A stretch of DNA of 64,000 nucleotides. Origin: Niveispirillum fermenti. Lineage in GTDB: Bacteria > Pseudomonadota > Alphaproteobacteria > Azospirillales > Azospirillaceae. A program made the translations under genes and the position numbers. Location of the stretch: positions 62,001 to 126,000 of the forward strand of contig NZ_JBLTXA010000009.1 in assembly GCF_048066175.1 (NCBI RefSeq), written 5' to 3'. Positions 42,190-50,632 of this stretch are shown piece after piece. The notes beneath the pieces were generated by a model, which was not told where the DNA came from, ran no database searches, and worked only from the letters and a program-made list of their open reading frames with translations. How positions within the stretch are numbered: the stretch's first letter is position 1; the number at the start of each line of letters is the position of its first letter.

Positions 42190-43154
42190 GCCGCACGCTC
42201 CCGCAGGCGGGCCGTGATCTCATCTGCCTGGCGCATGATCCGGTCGATCAGGTCACGGCAGGTGGGAATGTCGCGGATCAGGCCCTGGACCTGGCCGGCC
42301 CAGATCAGGCCCGCTTCCAGATCGCCCGTTTCCAGCGCCACGCGCCCCCTGGCTCCGGACACCAGCGGCTGGATATCGGCGAACTGCGCCCCTTCCCGCC
42401 CACTGATCTCCACAACCTTGTCGGATACGGATGTCTTGGCGACGCGGCCGGTATTGTGGAATTTGCGGAAGATCAGGTTGGTTGCCCGCTCGTCATTCTC
42501 GACCAGAAGCCTTTTCACGGCTTCATGGATCGGCGCCTCGACCGTGGCGCAGAAGCGCGTGCCCATGTTGATGCCGTCGGCCCCCAGCGCCAATGCTGCC
42601 ACCAGCCCACGCCCGTCGCCGAAACCACCCGATGCCAGCATGGGAATGTCGATCCTGTCGGCGGCGGCTGGGATCAGCACCAGGCCCGGTACATCATCCT
42701 CCCCCGGATGGCCGGCGCATTCGAACCCGTCGATGGAGATGGCGTCCACGCCCATCTTCTGGGCCGACACGGCATGGCGGACGGAGGTGCATTTATGGAT
42801 GACCTTCACGCCATGCGCCTTGAAATCCTCCACATGTTCCTGCGGCCGCGACCCGGCCGTTTCCACCACCGAAACGCCGCTGTCGATGATGGCACGGCGA
42901 TAATCGGCATAGGGCGGCGGCTTCACCGACGGCAGGATGGTCAGGTTCACCGCGAAAGGCTTGTCCGTCAGCGACCGGCAGCGGTCAATCTCGCGCCGCA
43001 GATCGTCGGGCGTCTGCTGGGTAAGGGCGGTAATGGTGCCAAGACCGCCGGCGTTCGAAACCGCGGCGGCCATGTCCGCCGTGCCCACCCACATCATGCC
43101 GCCCTGCATGACCGGATGCTCGACACCCACGAGCCTCGTGAATCTCGTTTGCAT
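42186..43154 (-). CDS. Nitronate monooxygenase/2-nitropropane-dioxygenase-like flavoprotein
   Basis: A 322-residue TIM-barrel FMN protein: VEHPVMQGGMMWVG, SNAGGLGTITAL, DKPFAVNLTI, DGFECAGHPGED (with the His common in this family) and ASGGFGDGRGLVAALALGADGINMGTRF for phosphate binding. True nitronate oxidation is rarely the in vivo role; related proteins occur in branched-chain and steroid CoA operons as reductases or oxidases. It is the promoter-proximal gene of the 12-gene operon with GGAGGAAAC before its ATG. A TetR-like operator lies directly upstream. Confidence 0.88.
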   Translation of the reverse strand: MQTRFTRLVGVEHPVMQGGMMWVGTADMAAAVSNAGGLGTITALTQQTPDDLRREIDRCRSLTDKPFAVNLTILPSVKPPPYADYRRAIIDSGVSVVETAGSRPQEHVEDFKAHGVKVIHKCTSVRHAVSAQKMGVDAISIDGFECAGHPGEDDVPGLVLIPAAADRIDIPMLASGGFGDGRGLVAALALGADGINMGTRFCATVEAPIHEAVKRLLVENDERATNLIFRKFHNTGRVAKTSVSDKVVEISGREGAQFADIQPLVSGARGRVALETGDLEAGLIWAGQVQGLIRDIPTCRDLIDRIMRQADEITARLRERAA

Positions 43155-43164
43155 GTTTCCTCCT

Positions 43165-43187
43165 GTTACTTACTGGACGGTAACTTA
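43165..43187. promoter_or_regulatory. TetR-type operator site A
   Basis: GTTAC-N10-GTAAC (43165-43184), 11 bases upstream of the first codon of the 12-gene operon. On the minus strand it reads AAGTTACCGTCCAGT, matching four other sites in the window. The location downstream of the promoter would act as a roadblock. Binding protein inferred to be one of the TetR regulators. Confidence 0.55.
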
Positions 43188-43327
43188 TGGCGATGCGTCC
43201 GTCAACGATAGAATCGCGGGGTTGGTGCCAATATTAAAAATCGATGTATTTCATGTGGTTATTGATAGAATGCGGGGCTGAATGCTATCTTTTCGATTCA
43301 GCATGCGGAATGAACAGGCCAGTTGAT

Positions 43328-43349
43328 TACCAACTGGTACGAAAGTAAC
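43328..43349. promoter_or_regulatory. TetR-type operator site B
   Basis: TACCAACTGGTA (43328-43339) is a near-perfect palindrome within ATTACCAACTGGTACGAAAGTAAC, about 90 bases upstream of the tetR gene at 43437. It shares TTACCAACYRGT with sites C and E, suggesting autoregulation. Confidence 0.5.
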
Positions 43350-43436
43350 GTGGCGAAATGCCATGGGCGATAAAGTCGCCGTTCATTCGAGACATTGTCG
43401 AAGGGCCGTCGGCCGTTCGTGGGGGAATGTGTGGAA

Positions 43437-44042
43437 ATGCCTGTTAAAACGGCCAAGCCGAAGCTGGTCCGCCCGAAGCGTGGAACCATCAACAAGAAAC
43501 TGATCATGGATACATCGGCATTGATGTTTCATGAGAAGGGTTATGACCGCACGACGCTGGACGATATCGCGCGCGCGCTTTCCATCACAAAGCCCAGCCT
43601 CTATTATCACTTCGCCAACAAGGAGGAGATTCTGCTGGCCTGCGTGTTCTCCGCCGATGATTATTTCCGTGAGGAGATCACCCGGCGCGACGATGAGAAC
43701 GATACCGGCCGCAAGCGGGTCGAGGTATTCCTGCGCCTGTATCTGGAGGTCATCACCCACGATATCGGCGTCAGCATGATCCTGGCTGACGACCGCGTCA
43801 TGTCCGACGAAGGCCGGGCCAGATACAACGAACTGCGCCGGGTGATGAACGAGGCGCTGGAAAGCCGGATCAAGGCCGGGGTCGCCGACGGGTCGATCCA
43901 TGTGCCGGAAACCAAGCTGACCACCTATGCCATCTTCGGCATGTTCAACTGGGTCGGCCATTGGCATTTCCGCAAGAGCAGCACCTCGCTGGAAAAGGTG
44001 TTCGACCGGTTCATCTCGGTGATCTTCGACGGGATCGGCTGA
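43437..44042 (+). CDS. TetR-family regulator 1
   Basis: The ATG at 43437 follows GGGGGAATG and gives 201 residues; an upstream TTG is unlikely. HTH at about 18-60: GYDRTTLDDIARALSITKPSLYYHF. The C-terminal ligand domain ends with LTTYAIFGMFNWVGHW. Closely related to TetR 2 at 49176, with which it shares the recognition helix and the final segment, so the two may bind the same sequence. Expected effector is an acyl- or aryl-CoA from the adjacent operons. Divergent from the 12-gene operon. Confidence 0.93.
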   Translation: MPVKTAKPKLVRPKRGTINKKLIMDTSALMFHEKGYDRTTLDDIARALSITKPSLYYHFANKEEILLACVFSADDYFREEITRRDDENDTGRKRVEVFLRLYLEVITHDIGVSMILADDRVMSDEGRARYNELRRVMNEALESRIKAGVADGSIHVPETKLTTYAIFGMFNWVGHWHFRKSSTSLEKVFDRFISVIFDGIG

Positions 44043-44050
44043 GCGGCGGG

Positions 44051-44908
44051 TCAGATCAGGGCATATCCGCCACTGATCACCGCCACCGCACGTTCGCGCA
44101 CATGGGCCCGCAGCAGAACGCGCCCCTCCTCCACCCACATTTCCGTCATGATGGTTTCCCCCGGAAATACGGGATGGGCAAATCGGACATGCAAGGCCCG
44201 CAGGCGCGTGGCATCGAAATCCAACACGCTTGCCAGCACCGCCCGGCCGCAAATGCCATAGGTGCAAAGCCCGTGCAGGATGGGCCGGTCGAAGCCGGCG
44301 GCCCGCGCCGCCTCAGGGTCGGCATGCAGCGGGTTCATGTCCCCACTCAACCGGAAAAGCAGGGCCTGGTCCGGCCTAGTGTGGAAGATATCGACATGGT
44401 CGGGCGGCCGGGCCGGCGGCGCGGGGAACAGGGGGGGCGCCCGGTCACGCCCCGCACTTCCGCAACCGCCGTCGCCGCGGGCAAAGGCGGTGGAGGTCGC
44501 CACCGCCAGCAACCCGCCGCCCGTCCTTTCCCGCAGGTGCGTTTCCAGCAGCACCAGCGCGCCCCTGCCCGCGCCCTTGTCGATGATGCCAGTGACGATT
44601 GTATCGAACAGCAGGTGACCTTCCGGCGGCAGGGGGCGGTGCAGCGCCACCCCCTGCCCGGCATGGACCACCAGCCGCATGTCAGCACCGATCCGTTCCA
44701 GAAGCACATGCCCGGCAAAGGTGAGCTGGGCCGCCAGGGTGGGCAAGGCCACCAGGTCCCGTTCATGGACGAAGCGGCGTTCCCGCCCGTCCAGTGGGTC
44801 CCGGCCGAAGCCGGTCCCCAGCGCGTAGAGGATGGAAGCCGCCGCCGTCTGGTGGACGGGCTGGTCCGTCAGGGACAGGCCGTCAACCATGGCCCTGTCG
44901 ATGGGCAT
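44051..44908 (-). CDS. MaoC-type (R)-specific enoyl-CoA hydratase 2
   Basis: Start at 44908, overlapping the receptor's stop as TGATG; 285 residues. Double-hotdog MFE-2-type hydratase: the hydratase-2 motif FRLSGDMNPLHADPEAA holds Asp190 and His195, followed by GFDRPILHGLCTYG. The N-terminal hotdog half (about 15-140) is the substrate-binding copy. It adds water to a trans-2-enoyl-CoA to give the (3R)-hydroxyacyl-CoA, the substrate type of the SDR at 39117. Co-transcribed with TonB receptor 3. Confidence 0.9.
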   Translation of the reverse strand: MPIDRAMVDGLSLTDQPVHQTAAASILYALGTGFGRDPLDGRERRFVHERDLVALPTLAAQLTFAGHVLLERIGADMRLVVHAGQGVALHRPLPPEGHLLFDTIVTGIIDKGAGRGALVLLETHLRERTGGGLLAVATSTAFARGDGGCGSAGRDRAPPLFPAPPARPPDHVDIFHTRPDQALLFRLSGDMNPLHADPEAARAAGFDRPILHGLCTYGICGRAVLASVLDFDATRLRALHVRFAHPVFPGETIMTEMWVEEGRVLLRAHVRERAVAVISGGYALI

Positions 44909-47250
44909 CAGTGGAACCTGATGCTGGCCGTGACCCCATAGGTGACGGGCATGCCGGCATAGCGCACGATGGCATCCCCCCGCCGCACCGCCGTCTGATA
45001 ATAATATTCGTTGGTGACATTGCGGCCATAAAGGCTGACACGCCAGTCCCCGGCGGCGTCCTGCAGACCGACGCGCAGGTCCAGCAAGCCATAGCTGTCG
45101 ATGGCCAGACGGGGATCGGGGATGAAGTCGCCATTCGTGCCGCTGCGATAGATGTAGCTGGCACCGACGAAGGCGTCCTTGCCGGCCCCCACGGGCCATT
45201 GATATTCGGCATCCGCATTGCCCTGCCATCTCGGCGTGAAGGGGAAGCGGCTGCCCTTGAAGTCGGCCTGCGCACCGAAGGCCGTATAGTTCAGGAAGGA
45301 CCGGGTCACCTCCGTATCCAGGTAGGTGGCGCCACCCTTCAGCCTCAACCCTTCCACGGGTGCCCAGGTCACCTCGATCTCCGCCCCCTTCACCTGCGAT
45401 TTCGGCACGTTGACCATGGCTTCCAGCGGCCCGAAGATGGGCACGATGGTCCGGCCCTTGAGCTGCTTGTCGGTATAATCATAGAGGAACAGGGCGCCGT
45501 TGACCTGCATGGTGCGGCCGGCCACGCGCGACTTGAACCCGATCTCGTAACCCGTCACCTCTTCCTGTTTGACGGGCTGGTACTGGGCCAGGGTGGAGGC
45601 GGGAAGGTTGGCGAAGGAGCCGACCTTATAGCCGCGGCTGATATTGCCATACAGCAGGTGATCCGCATTGGGCGCCCATTCCAGGCCCGTGCGCCAGGAG
45701 ACATTATCTTCCGGCAGGGTGCCGTCGAATTCGGCCGGGCGGTTGGTCGCATCCAGCGTGGCGCAGGCATTCAGCGGGAAGGTGCCGGCCGGCAGGCCGA
45801 AATTGGCTTCGAACCCCTTGCCATAGGTGCCATTGCCTGCATTCAGAATGCAGCCCTGGAAATCCACATCCGTCTTGGTATAGCGGGCGCCGGCCGTGGC
45901 CGACAGGGTATCGGCCAGCGGAAAGGCGACATTGCCGAACACGGCCTTGCTGACATATTTCGTGTTGCCGCGCTGCGGCACCTCCGTAATCGCCGGCAGG
46001 CCCAGCCGGTCGAAGACATGGCCCGACGTCTGCTCGGACAGGAATTGCCGCACCAGTTCGTTGGCCTTGCTATGTTCGTAATTGCCGCCCAGCAGCCAAT
46101 TGCCCCGATCCCCCATTAAGCTGCCCGCCACACGCAGTTCCTGGGTGAAGCTGTCGATATCGCCGCTGATCAGCAGGTCGGTCAGTTGCAGGCTGGTGCC
46201 GTCGCCATCCTGCCCGTAAAGCTGCTCGAACGTCGCATAGGAGGAAAGCGAGGTCACGGTGATCGTGTCGGAGATGTCGTAATCCAGACGCAGGGTTCCC
46301 TGCACCATATGGTTGTCGCGGCGCAGGGGCACGGTCGATCCCCAGTCGGCGGCGCGGTTGTTCTCCGGCGCGGCCGGGTAGGCCTGCAGGGCCGGACTGA
46401 AATAGCCGCCGGCCGACTGGCGGAACGGTGCCACCAGTTGCGGGGCCTGTGTGTCGGACCGGTCCTTGTTGGCATTCAACTGGAAATTCACGCGCAGCGC
46501 CGGGTCCGGCTCCCAGGCCAGCGTCAGGCGTCCTTGCGTGAAGTCGCGCCGCCCCAGCTCGTCGTCGCGGGTGAAGCTTTTCTGCCAGGCGTCCCCACCC
46601 TCGTGCCGCACGGCCAGCCGGACGCCCAGCGTGTCGGATACCGGACCACTGGCATAACCTTCCAGGTCCAGGCGGTTGAACCGGCCGTAACCGACCTGCA
46701 TCCCCGCCTCGAAATCACTTGTCGGCTTGGCAGCCACGTAATTGATGGCGCCGCCCGTGGCATTCTGGCCGAACAGGATGCCCTGTGGTCCCTTCAGCAC
46801 CTCCACCCGCTCCAGGTCGAAGGAGGCGCCCGTCGTCATGATGGAAAACGGGATCGGGGCCTCGTCGATATAGACCGACACGGTGGGCTTGGCCGCCAGG
46901 CTGCTGTCGAAGAAGCCGATACCGCGCAGGAAATAGACGGGCGTGCCATAGCCGCTGTCGATGGCGTTGAAACCCGGCGTCACCTTGACCAGGGCCTGCA
47001 CATCGGTGACGCCGATCTTGGCCAGTTCCACGCCGCTTTCGGCGGTGATGGAGATGGGCACGCGGTTGCTGCTTTCCGACCGCTTCTGGGCCGTCACGAT
47101 GATCTCGGCCAGGAAACTGCCTTCCTCCTGCCCGGAGGCGGGGGACGGGCCGGCACCGGACGGCTGTTCCTGCGCCGCCGAGGGTGCCGCGACCAGGGCG
47201 GCTGCTCCCAGTGCAAGAACAGATGAAGACCGCAGGAACAGCTTGCGCAT
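44908..47250 (-). CDS. TonB-dependent outer-membrane receptor 3
   Basis: Start at 47250 with GGAGGAAAC; 780 residues. Signal peptide KLFLRSSSVLALGAAALVAAPSAAAQ-like (about 3-27), TonB-box region AEIIVTAQKRSES, plug with FLRGIGFFDSSL and VEVLKGPQGILFGQNATGGAINYV (about 155-178), barrel ending SIRFH. It belongs to the iron/vitamin/aromatic receptor clade with 'VTAQKR', distinct from receptors 1 and 2. Coupled to a MaoC hydratase and preceded by two TetR-type operators, so it probably imports the substrate of the CoA operons rather than a siderophore. Confidence 0.93.
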   Translation of the reverse strand: MRKLFLRSSSVLALGAAALVAAPSAAQEQPSGAGPSPASGQEEGSFLAEIIVTAQKRSESSNRVPISITAESGVELAKIGVTDVQALVKVTPGFNAIDSGYGTPVYFLRGIGFFDSSLAAKPTVSVYIDEAPIPFSIMTTGASFDLERVEVLKGPQGILFGQNATGGAINYVAAKPTSDFEAGMQVGYGRFNRLDLEGYASGPVSDTLGVRLAVRHEGGDAWQKSFTRDDELGRRDFTQGRLTLAWEPDPALRVNFQLNANKDRSDTQAPQLVAPFRQSAGGYFSPALQAYPAAPENNRAADWGSTVPLRRDNHMVQGTLRLDYDISDTITVTSLSSYATFEQLYGQDGDGTSLQLTDLLISGDIDSFTQELRVAGSLMGDRGNWLLGGNYEHSKANELVRQFLSEQTSGHVFDRLGLPAITEVPQRGNTKYVSKAVFGNVAFPLADTLSATAGARYTKTDVDFQGCILNAGNGTYGKGFEANFGLPAGTFPLNACATLDATNRPAEFDGTLPEDNVSWRTGLEWAPNADHLLYGNISRGYKVGSFANLPASTLAQYQPVKQEEVTGYEIGFKSRVAGRTMQVNGALFLYDYTDKQLKGRTIVPIFGPLEAMVNVPKSQVKGAEIEVTWAPVEGLRLKGGATYLDTEVTRSFLNYTAFGAQADFKGSRFPFTPRWQGNADAEYQWPVGAGKDAFVGASYIYRSGTNGDFIPDPRLAIDSYGLLDLRVGLQDAAGDWRVSLYGRNVTNEYYYQTAVRRGDAIVRYAGMPVTYGVTASIRFH

Positions 47251-47366
47251 TTCTTGTTTCCTCCCCATGTCGGATCATTGTGCCCCTTTTGCGGGGCTTG
47301 GGCCGGGCAAATGCCGGACATCGCGGCCACCGCTTGCCGGGGCCGCCGATAGGTTGATGCTGAATT

Positions 47367-47385
47367 CCAAACTGGTTGGTAACTT
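47367..47385. promoter_or_regulatory. TetR-type operator site C
   Basis: CCAA-ACTGG-TTGG followed by TAACTT; minus strand reads AAGTTACCAACCAGT, the best match to the five-site consensus. About 120 bases upstream of receptor 3. Confidence 0.5.
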
Positions 47386-47408
47386 TCATCGGCAGTCACC
47401 AATTCTCA

Positions 47409-47428
47409 GTTACCGAACAGACGGTAAC
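47409..47428. promoter_or_regulatory. TetR-type operator site D
   Basis: GTTACCGAACAGACGGTAAC: GTTAC-N10-GTAAC, the same 20-bp inverted-repeat geometry as site A at 43165. Located between receptor 3 and the crotonase operon. Confidence 0.55.
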
Positions 47429-47549
47429 ATAGGCTTGCGGCGCTGTCCAGTGCCCGTGAATTAAAGATTTCTGCTCTTTTTCAGCCGCGGAACGTGCCGC
47501 GCACGCTGTGAGATCGGGGATTGACATTGGATTTCCGCCACCCCCAAAA

Positions 47550-47566
47550 TACTAATTGGTAACTTA
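47550..47566. promoter_or_regulatory. TetR-type operator site E
   Basis: TACTAATTGGTAACTTA; minus strand AAGTTACCAATTAGT. It lies about 20 bases before the ATG of the crotonase at 47585, next to its ribosome site. Confidence 0.5.
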
Positions 47567-47584
47567 AAGCCAGGGAGGCATCCA

Positions 47585-48379
47585 ATGAACCTCTACCCCC
47601 ACCTGATCCTGTCCGTTCAGGACGGCGTCGGCATCCTTCAAATGAACCATCCGGAGAAGCGCAACGCGCTGGGCTGGGAACTGCACCATGAAATCATCGC
47701 CGCGCTGAACGCCTGGGCCGAGGATGACGATGTCGCCTGTGTTCTGGTCATCGGCAACGAGGATTATTTCTGCGCCGGCTGGCGGCTGGACATCCTGAAC
47801 AGCATCGAAGGGGACGAGCGCCGGCGCTTCACCGACCTGGCGCTGAAATTCATGAAGACCTTCTATGATTTCCCCAAGCCCATGGTGGCCGCTGTGGCCG
47901 GCGTGGCACCGGGCTATGGCATGGATGTCGCCAATATGTGCGACATCACCATCGCATCGGAGAATGCCGCTTTCGGCTCCACGCAGGTGAAATATGCCAT
48001 GAACGGCTTTTATCATGGCATGCTGCAACGTATCGGTACGCAGCGCGCCCGGCGCATGCTGTTCACCGGTGACCCGATCAGCGCGCAGGAGGCATTGCGC
48101 GTTGGCTTGGTGGACGAGGTCGTGCCCTATGGCCGTTTGCGCGAAACGGCGCTGAAACTGGCCCGGCAGATTGCGGAGGCCGGGCCCGAACTGGCCATGG
48201 TCCTGAAGGATGTGGCATTGAGGGCCGGCAACATGGACCATCTGAGCGCGCTGGCCTTTGAACTGTCGGTCACGCAGGATCTGACCCAGCGTGGCCTGTT
48301 CAGGCGCCGCATCGCCGATGGCAATGCCCGGCTGAAGGCCGGCACCAGCAAGGCCACCGAACGGCTGGGGGCGCTATGA
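47585..48379 (+). CDS. Crotonase-superfamily protein lacking hydratase glutamates
   Basis: 264 residues with GGGAGG six bases before the ATG. Crotonase signatures: NHPEKRNALGW, NEDYFCAGWRLDIL, VAGVAPGYGMDVANMCDITIAS. The usual first Glu is Asp (GMDVAN) and the second is Gln in FGSTQVKYAMNGF, as in the protein at 40210, with which it shares the unusual EDYF motif. Non-hydratase chemistry is likely. First gene of a four-gene rightward operon (crotonase, SDR, TetR, crotonase), all overlapping. Confidence 0.85.
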   Translation: MNLYPHLILSVQDGVGILQMNHPEKRNALGWELHHEIIAALNAWAEDDDVACVLVIGNEDYFCAGWRLDILNSIEGDERRRFTDLALKFMKTFYDFPKPMVAAVAGVAPGYGMDVANMCDITIASENAAFGSTQVKYAMNGFYHGMLQRIGTQRARRMLFTGDPISAQEALRVGLVDEVVPYGRLRETALKLARQIAEAGPELAMVLKDVALRAGNMDHLSALAFELSVTQDLTQRGLFRRRIADGNARLKAGTSKATERLGAL

Positions 48380-49179
48380 CCGGCCCCGGACCGACCTTCA
48401 GCGCCGGCCTGTTTCGGGGGCGGACGGCCATGGTGGCCGGTGGCACCAGTGGCATCAACCTGGCCATCGCCCGGCGCCTGGGCGAACTGGGGGCCGCCGT
48501 CCATGTGTTCAGCCGCGACCCGGCCAGGGTGGCGGCGGCCATAGGCAGCCTGGCGGAAGTGTGCGACGCCAGCGGTTCTGTTGCCGACGTGCGGGACTTT
48601 GATGCCGTTACGGCGGCTGTCGGCGCCGGAGCGGAAAGGTTGGGCAACATCGACATCCTGGTTTCTGGGGCGGCCGGCAACTTCCTGGCACGGGCCGCGG
48701 ACATGTCGGCCAAGGGCTTCCGCACCGTCATCGATATCGATCTGGTCGGCGGCTTCCATGTGATGAAGGCCGCTTATCCCCACCTGCGCCGGCCGGGCGC
48801 TTCGGTCATCAATATTTCGGCGCTGCACGCCTTCACCGCCTTTGCGGCGCAAGCCCATGTCTGTGCCGCAAAGGCCGGGCTTGACGCCATGATCCGGGCG
48901 CTGGCCCTGGAATGGGGACAGGAGGGCATTCGCCTCAATTCCATCGCACCGGGCGCCGTCAGCGATACGGAGGGCATGGCCCGCATCGCACCGACGGCGG
49001 CCGACCGCGAGCGCTTCACCCGCGATACCCCATTGGGACGCTGGACGACGAAGGCCGAAATCGCCGATGTTGCGGTTTTCCTGGCCAGCGCCGCGGCGGC
49101 CAGCATAACCGGCACCGTCATGGTGGTTGATGGCGGCTACATGGCGGGACGGACGGGAAATGCGGGAGGGAGGGCATGA
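48376..49179 (+). CDS. Short-chain dehydrogenase/2,4-dienoyl-CoA reductase-like SDR
   Basis: 267 residues, ATGA overlap with the crotonase. GGTSGINLAIA (21-31) replaces the usual GxxxGIG glycine with Asn; VSGAAGNFLARAADMSAKGF and the lack of a YxxxK Tyr (segment HVCAAKAGLDAM has Cys-Ala-Ala-Lys, no Tyr) resemble peroxisomal 2,4-dienoyl-CoA reductases, which also lack it. It could reduce a conjugated dienoyl-CoA with NADPH. The missing Tyr makes a simple alcohol dehydrogenase unlikely. Confidence 0.82.
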   Translation: MTGPGPTFSAGLFRGRTAMVAGGTSGINLAIARRLGELGAAVHVFSRDPARVAAAIGSLAEVCDASGSVADVRDFDAVTAAVGAGAERLGNIDILVSGAAGNFLARAADMSAKGFRTVIDIDLVGGFHVMKAAYPHLRRPGASVINISALHAFTAFAAQAHVCAAKAGLDAMIRALALEWGQEGIRLNSIAPGAVSDTEGMARIAPTAADRERFTRDTPLGRWTTKAEIADVAVFLASAAAASITGTVMVVDGGYMAGRTGNAGGRA

Positions 49180-49823
49180 GCGTGAAGACAGGGGCCGAAC
49201 GGCCCCGCCACCGGCGGGGCACCCTCAGCCGCGAACGCATCCTGGACGTGGCCTCGCAGCAGTTCCAGGCCAAGGGATATGACCGCACATCCATGGATGA
49301 TGTGGCAAAGGCGCTATCGGTCACGAAACCGACGCTCTATTACCATTTCCCCAGCAAGGAGGACATCCTGCTGGGTTGCGTGCTGGAGGCGCGCGACCGG
49401 CTGGAAGCCGCGCTGGCCGAACATGATGACCCCGCCCTGCCCGGACTGACCCGGCTGGAGATATTCCTGCGGCAATATCTGCGGGTCATCGCCAACAATT
49501 ACGGGATCAGCCTGGTCCTGTCGGACATCAATGTGATGTCGGACAAGGGGCAGGCCGAATATCGGGATTGCCGCCGGTCCATCAGCCGCCATATGCGCCG
49601 GATCGTCGAGCAGGGCATGGCGGACGGCTCCATCGTGCCGGGAGACGTCACCCTGACCACCTATGCCATCTTCGGCATGTTCAACTGGGTCACCCGCTGG
49701 ATCCTGGACAAGCCCGAATTCTCCCTGGATGCTGTCTATGCCCAGTTTCGCAGCATCCTGCTGCTCGGCATCCGCGGCGCGCTGCCGCCGCCTGTGGCGC
49801 ATCGGGAAGGTGACACGGCATGA
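49176..49823 (+). CDS. TetR-family regulator 2
   Basis: 215 residues; ATGA overlap with the SDR. HTH: GYDRTSMDDVAKALSVTKPTLYYHF (about 33-57), nearly the same recognition helix as TetR 1 (43437). C-terminal LTTYAIFGMFNWVTRW is also shared. The paralogy and the shared operator motif suggest cross-regulation, each protein perhaps sensing a different CoA intermediate. Being inside the operon it controls, it would give feedback. Confidence 0.93.
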   Translation: MSVKTGAERPRHRRGTLSRERILDVASQQFQAKGYDRTSMDDVAKALSVTKPTLYYHFPSKEDILLGCVLEARDRLEAALAEHDDPALPGLTRLEIFLRQYLRVIANNYGISLVLSDINVMSDKGQAEYRDCRRSISRHMRRIVEQGMADGSIVPGDVTLTTYAIFGMFNWVTRWILDKPEFSLDAVYAQFRSILLLGIRGALPPPVAHREGDTA

Positions 49824-50602
49824 TCGTATTCCAAGACCGCGTCACCCTGGATATTGCGGACGGCATTGCCGATGTGCGGCTGGCCAGACCGGAAAAGCTG
49901 AACGCGCTGGACCGCGACATGTTCACCGCCATCGCCGACGCCGTTGCGCATCTGGAAGGGGTGACCGACCTGCGGGCCGTGGTGCTGTCCGGGCAGGGCC
50001 GCGCCTTTTGCGCCGGCATCGACACGGCGGCCCTGGCCGAGACGGTGGGCGTACCGGAACAGCTGACCGTGCCGACCCACGGACCCGCCAACCTGTTCCA
50101 GCAGGCGACCTGGGGCTGGCACACCCTGCCCGTCCCCGTCATTGCCGCGATACACGGGGTGGCATTCGGCGGCGGGTTTCAGATCATGCTGGGGGCCGAT
50201 ATCCGCGTCATGACGCCGGACACACGGCTGTCGGTCATGGAGGTGCGCTGGGGTCTTGTTCCCGACATGGGCGGCATCGCGCGCATGCAAGGCCTGGCGG
50301 GCGACGATGTGATCCGCGACCTGACCTTCACGGGCCGGGAATTCACGGGGGCGGACGCGCTGACGCTGGGTTTTGCCACCCGGTTGTCCGGCACGCCCCT
50401 GGACGATGCGATGGACACGGCCCGCCTTATCGCCACGCGCAGTCCCGAGGCCGTCCGCGCCGCCAAGCGCCTGCTGAACGCCGCCGCGGATCGGGATGCC
50501 GCCGATATCCTGTATCATGAAGCCCGGGAGCAGACGGCCTTGCTGCGGTCGGCGCAGCATGCCGCGACATTGGCCGCCGCAAAGGGGCCGTCCCGGCGCT
50601 GA
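49820..50602 (+). CDS. Enoyl-CoA hydratase/isomerase (crotonase)
   Basis: 260 residues, ATGA overlap with tetR. ARPEKLNALD, GRAFCAGIDTAAL, GVAFGGGFQIMLGADIRV and LSVMEVRWGLVPDMGG. Here the second Glu (MEVRW) is retained while the first is Gln (GGGFQIM), so a hydratase or isomerase with one acid is likely. Ends the operon; a weak hairpin follows. Confidence 0.87.
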   Translation: MIVFQDRVTLDIADGIADVRLARPEKLNALDRDMFTAIADAVAHLEGVTDLRAVVLSGQGRAFCAGIDTAALAETVGVPEQLTVPTHGPANLFQQATWGWHTLPVPVIAAIHGVAFGGGFQIMLGADIRVMTPDTRLSVMEVRWGLVPDMGGIARMQGLAGDDVIRDLTFTGREFTGADALTLGFATRLSGTPLDDAMDTARLIATRSPEAVRAAKRLLNAAADRDAADILYHEAREQTALLRSAQHAATLAAAKGPSRR

Positions 50603-50632
50603 TCCGCCTGGCATTGCCTGACGAACGGACGG

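Larger units (their letters stand above)
47251..47584. promoter_or_regulatory. Divergent regulatory region between receptor 3 and crotonase operon
   Basis: This 334-bp gene-free stretch contains three copies of the TetR-type motif (listed separately at 47367, 47409 and 47550) and an AT-rich centre around 47460-47480. No small ORF with convincing codon bias was seen. It must hold the promoters of receptor 3 (leftward) and the crotonase operon (rightward). Confidence 0.6.

Noticed and set aside
42186..43154. Calling the TIM-barrel flavoprotein a detoxifying nitronate monooxygenase
   Set aside because: The fold fits, but operon context points to CoA metabolism; the specific nitronate function is not supported.
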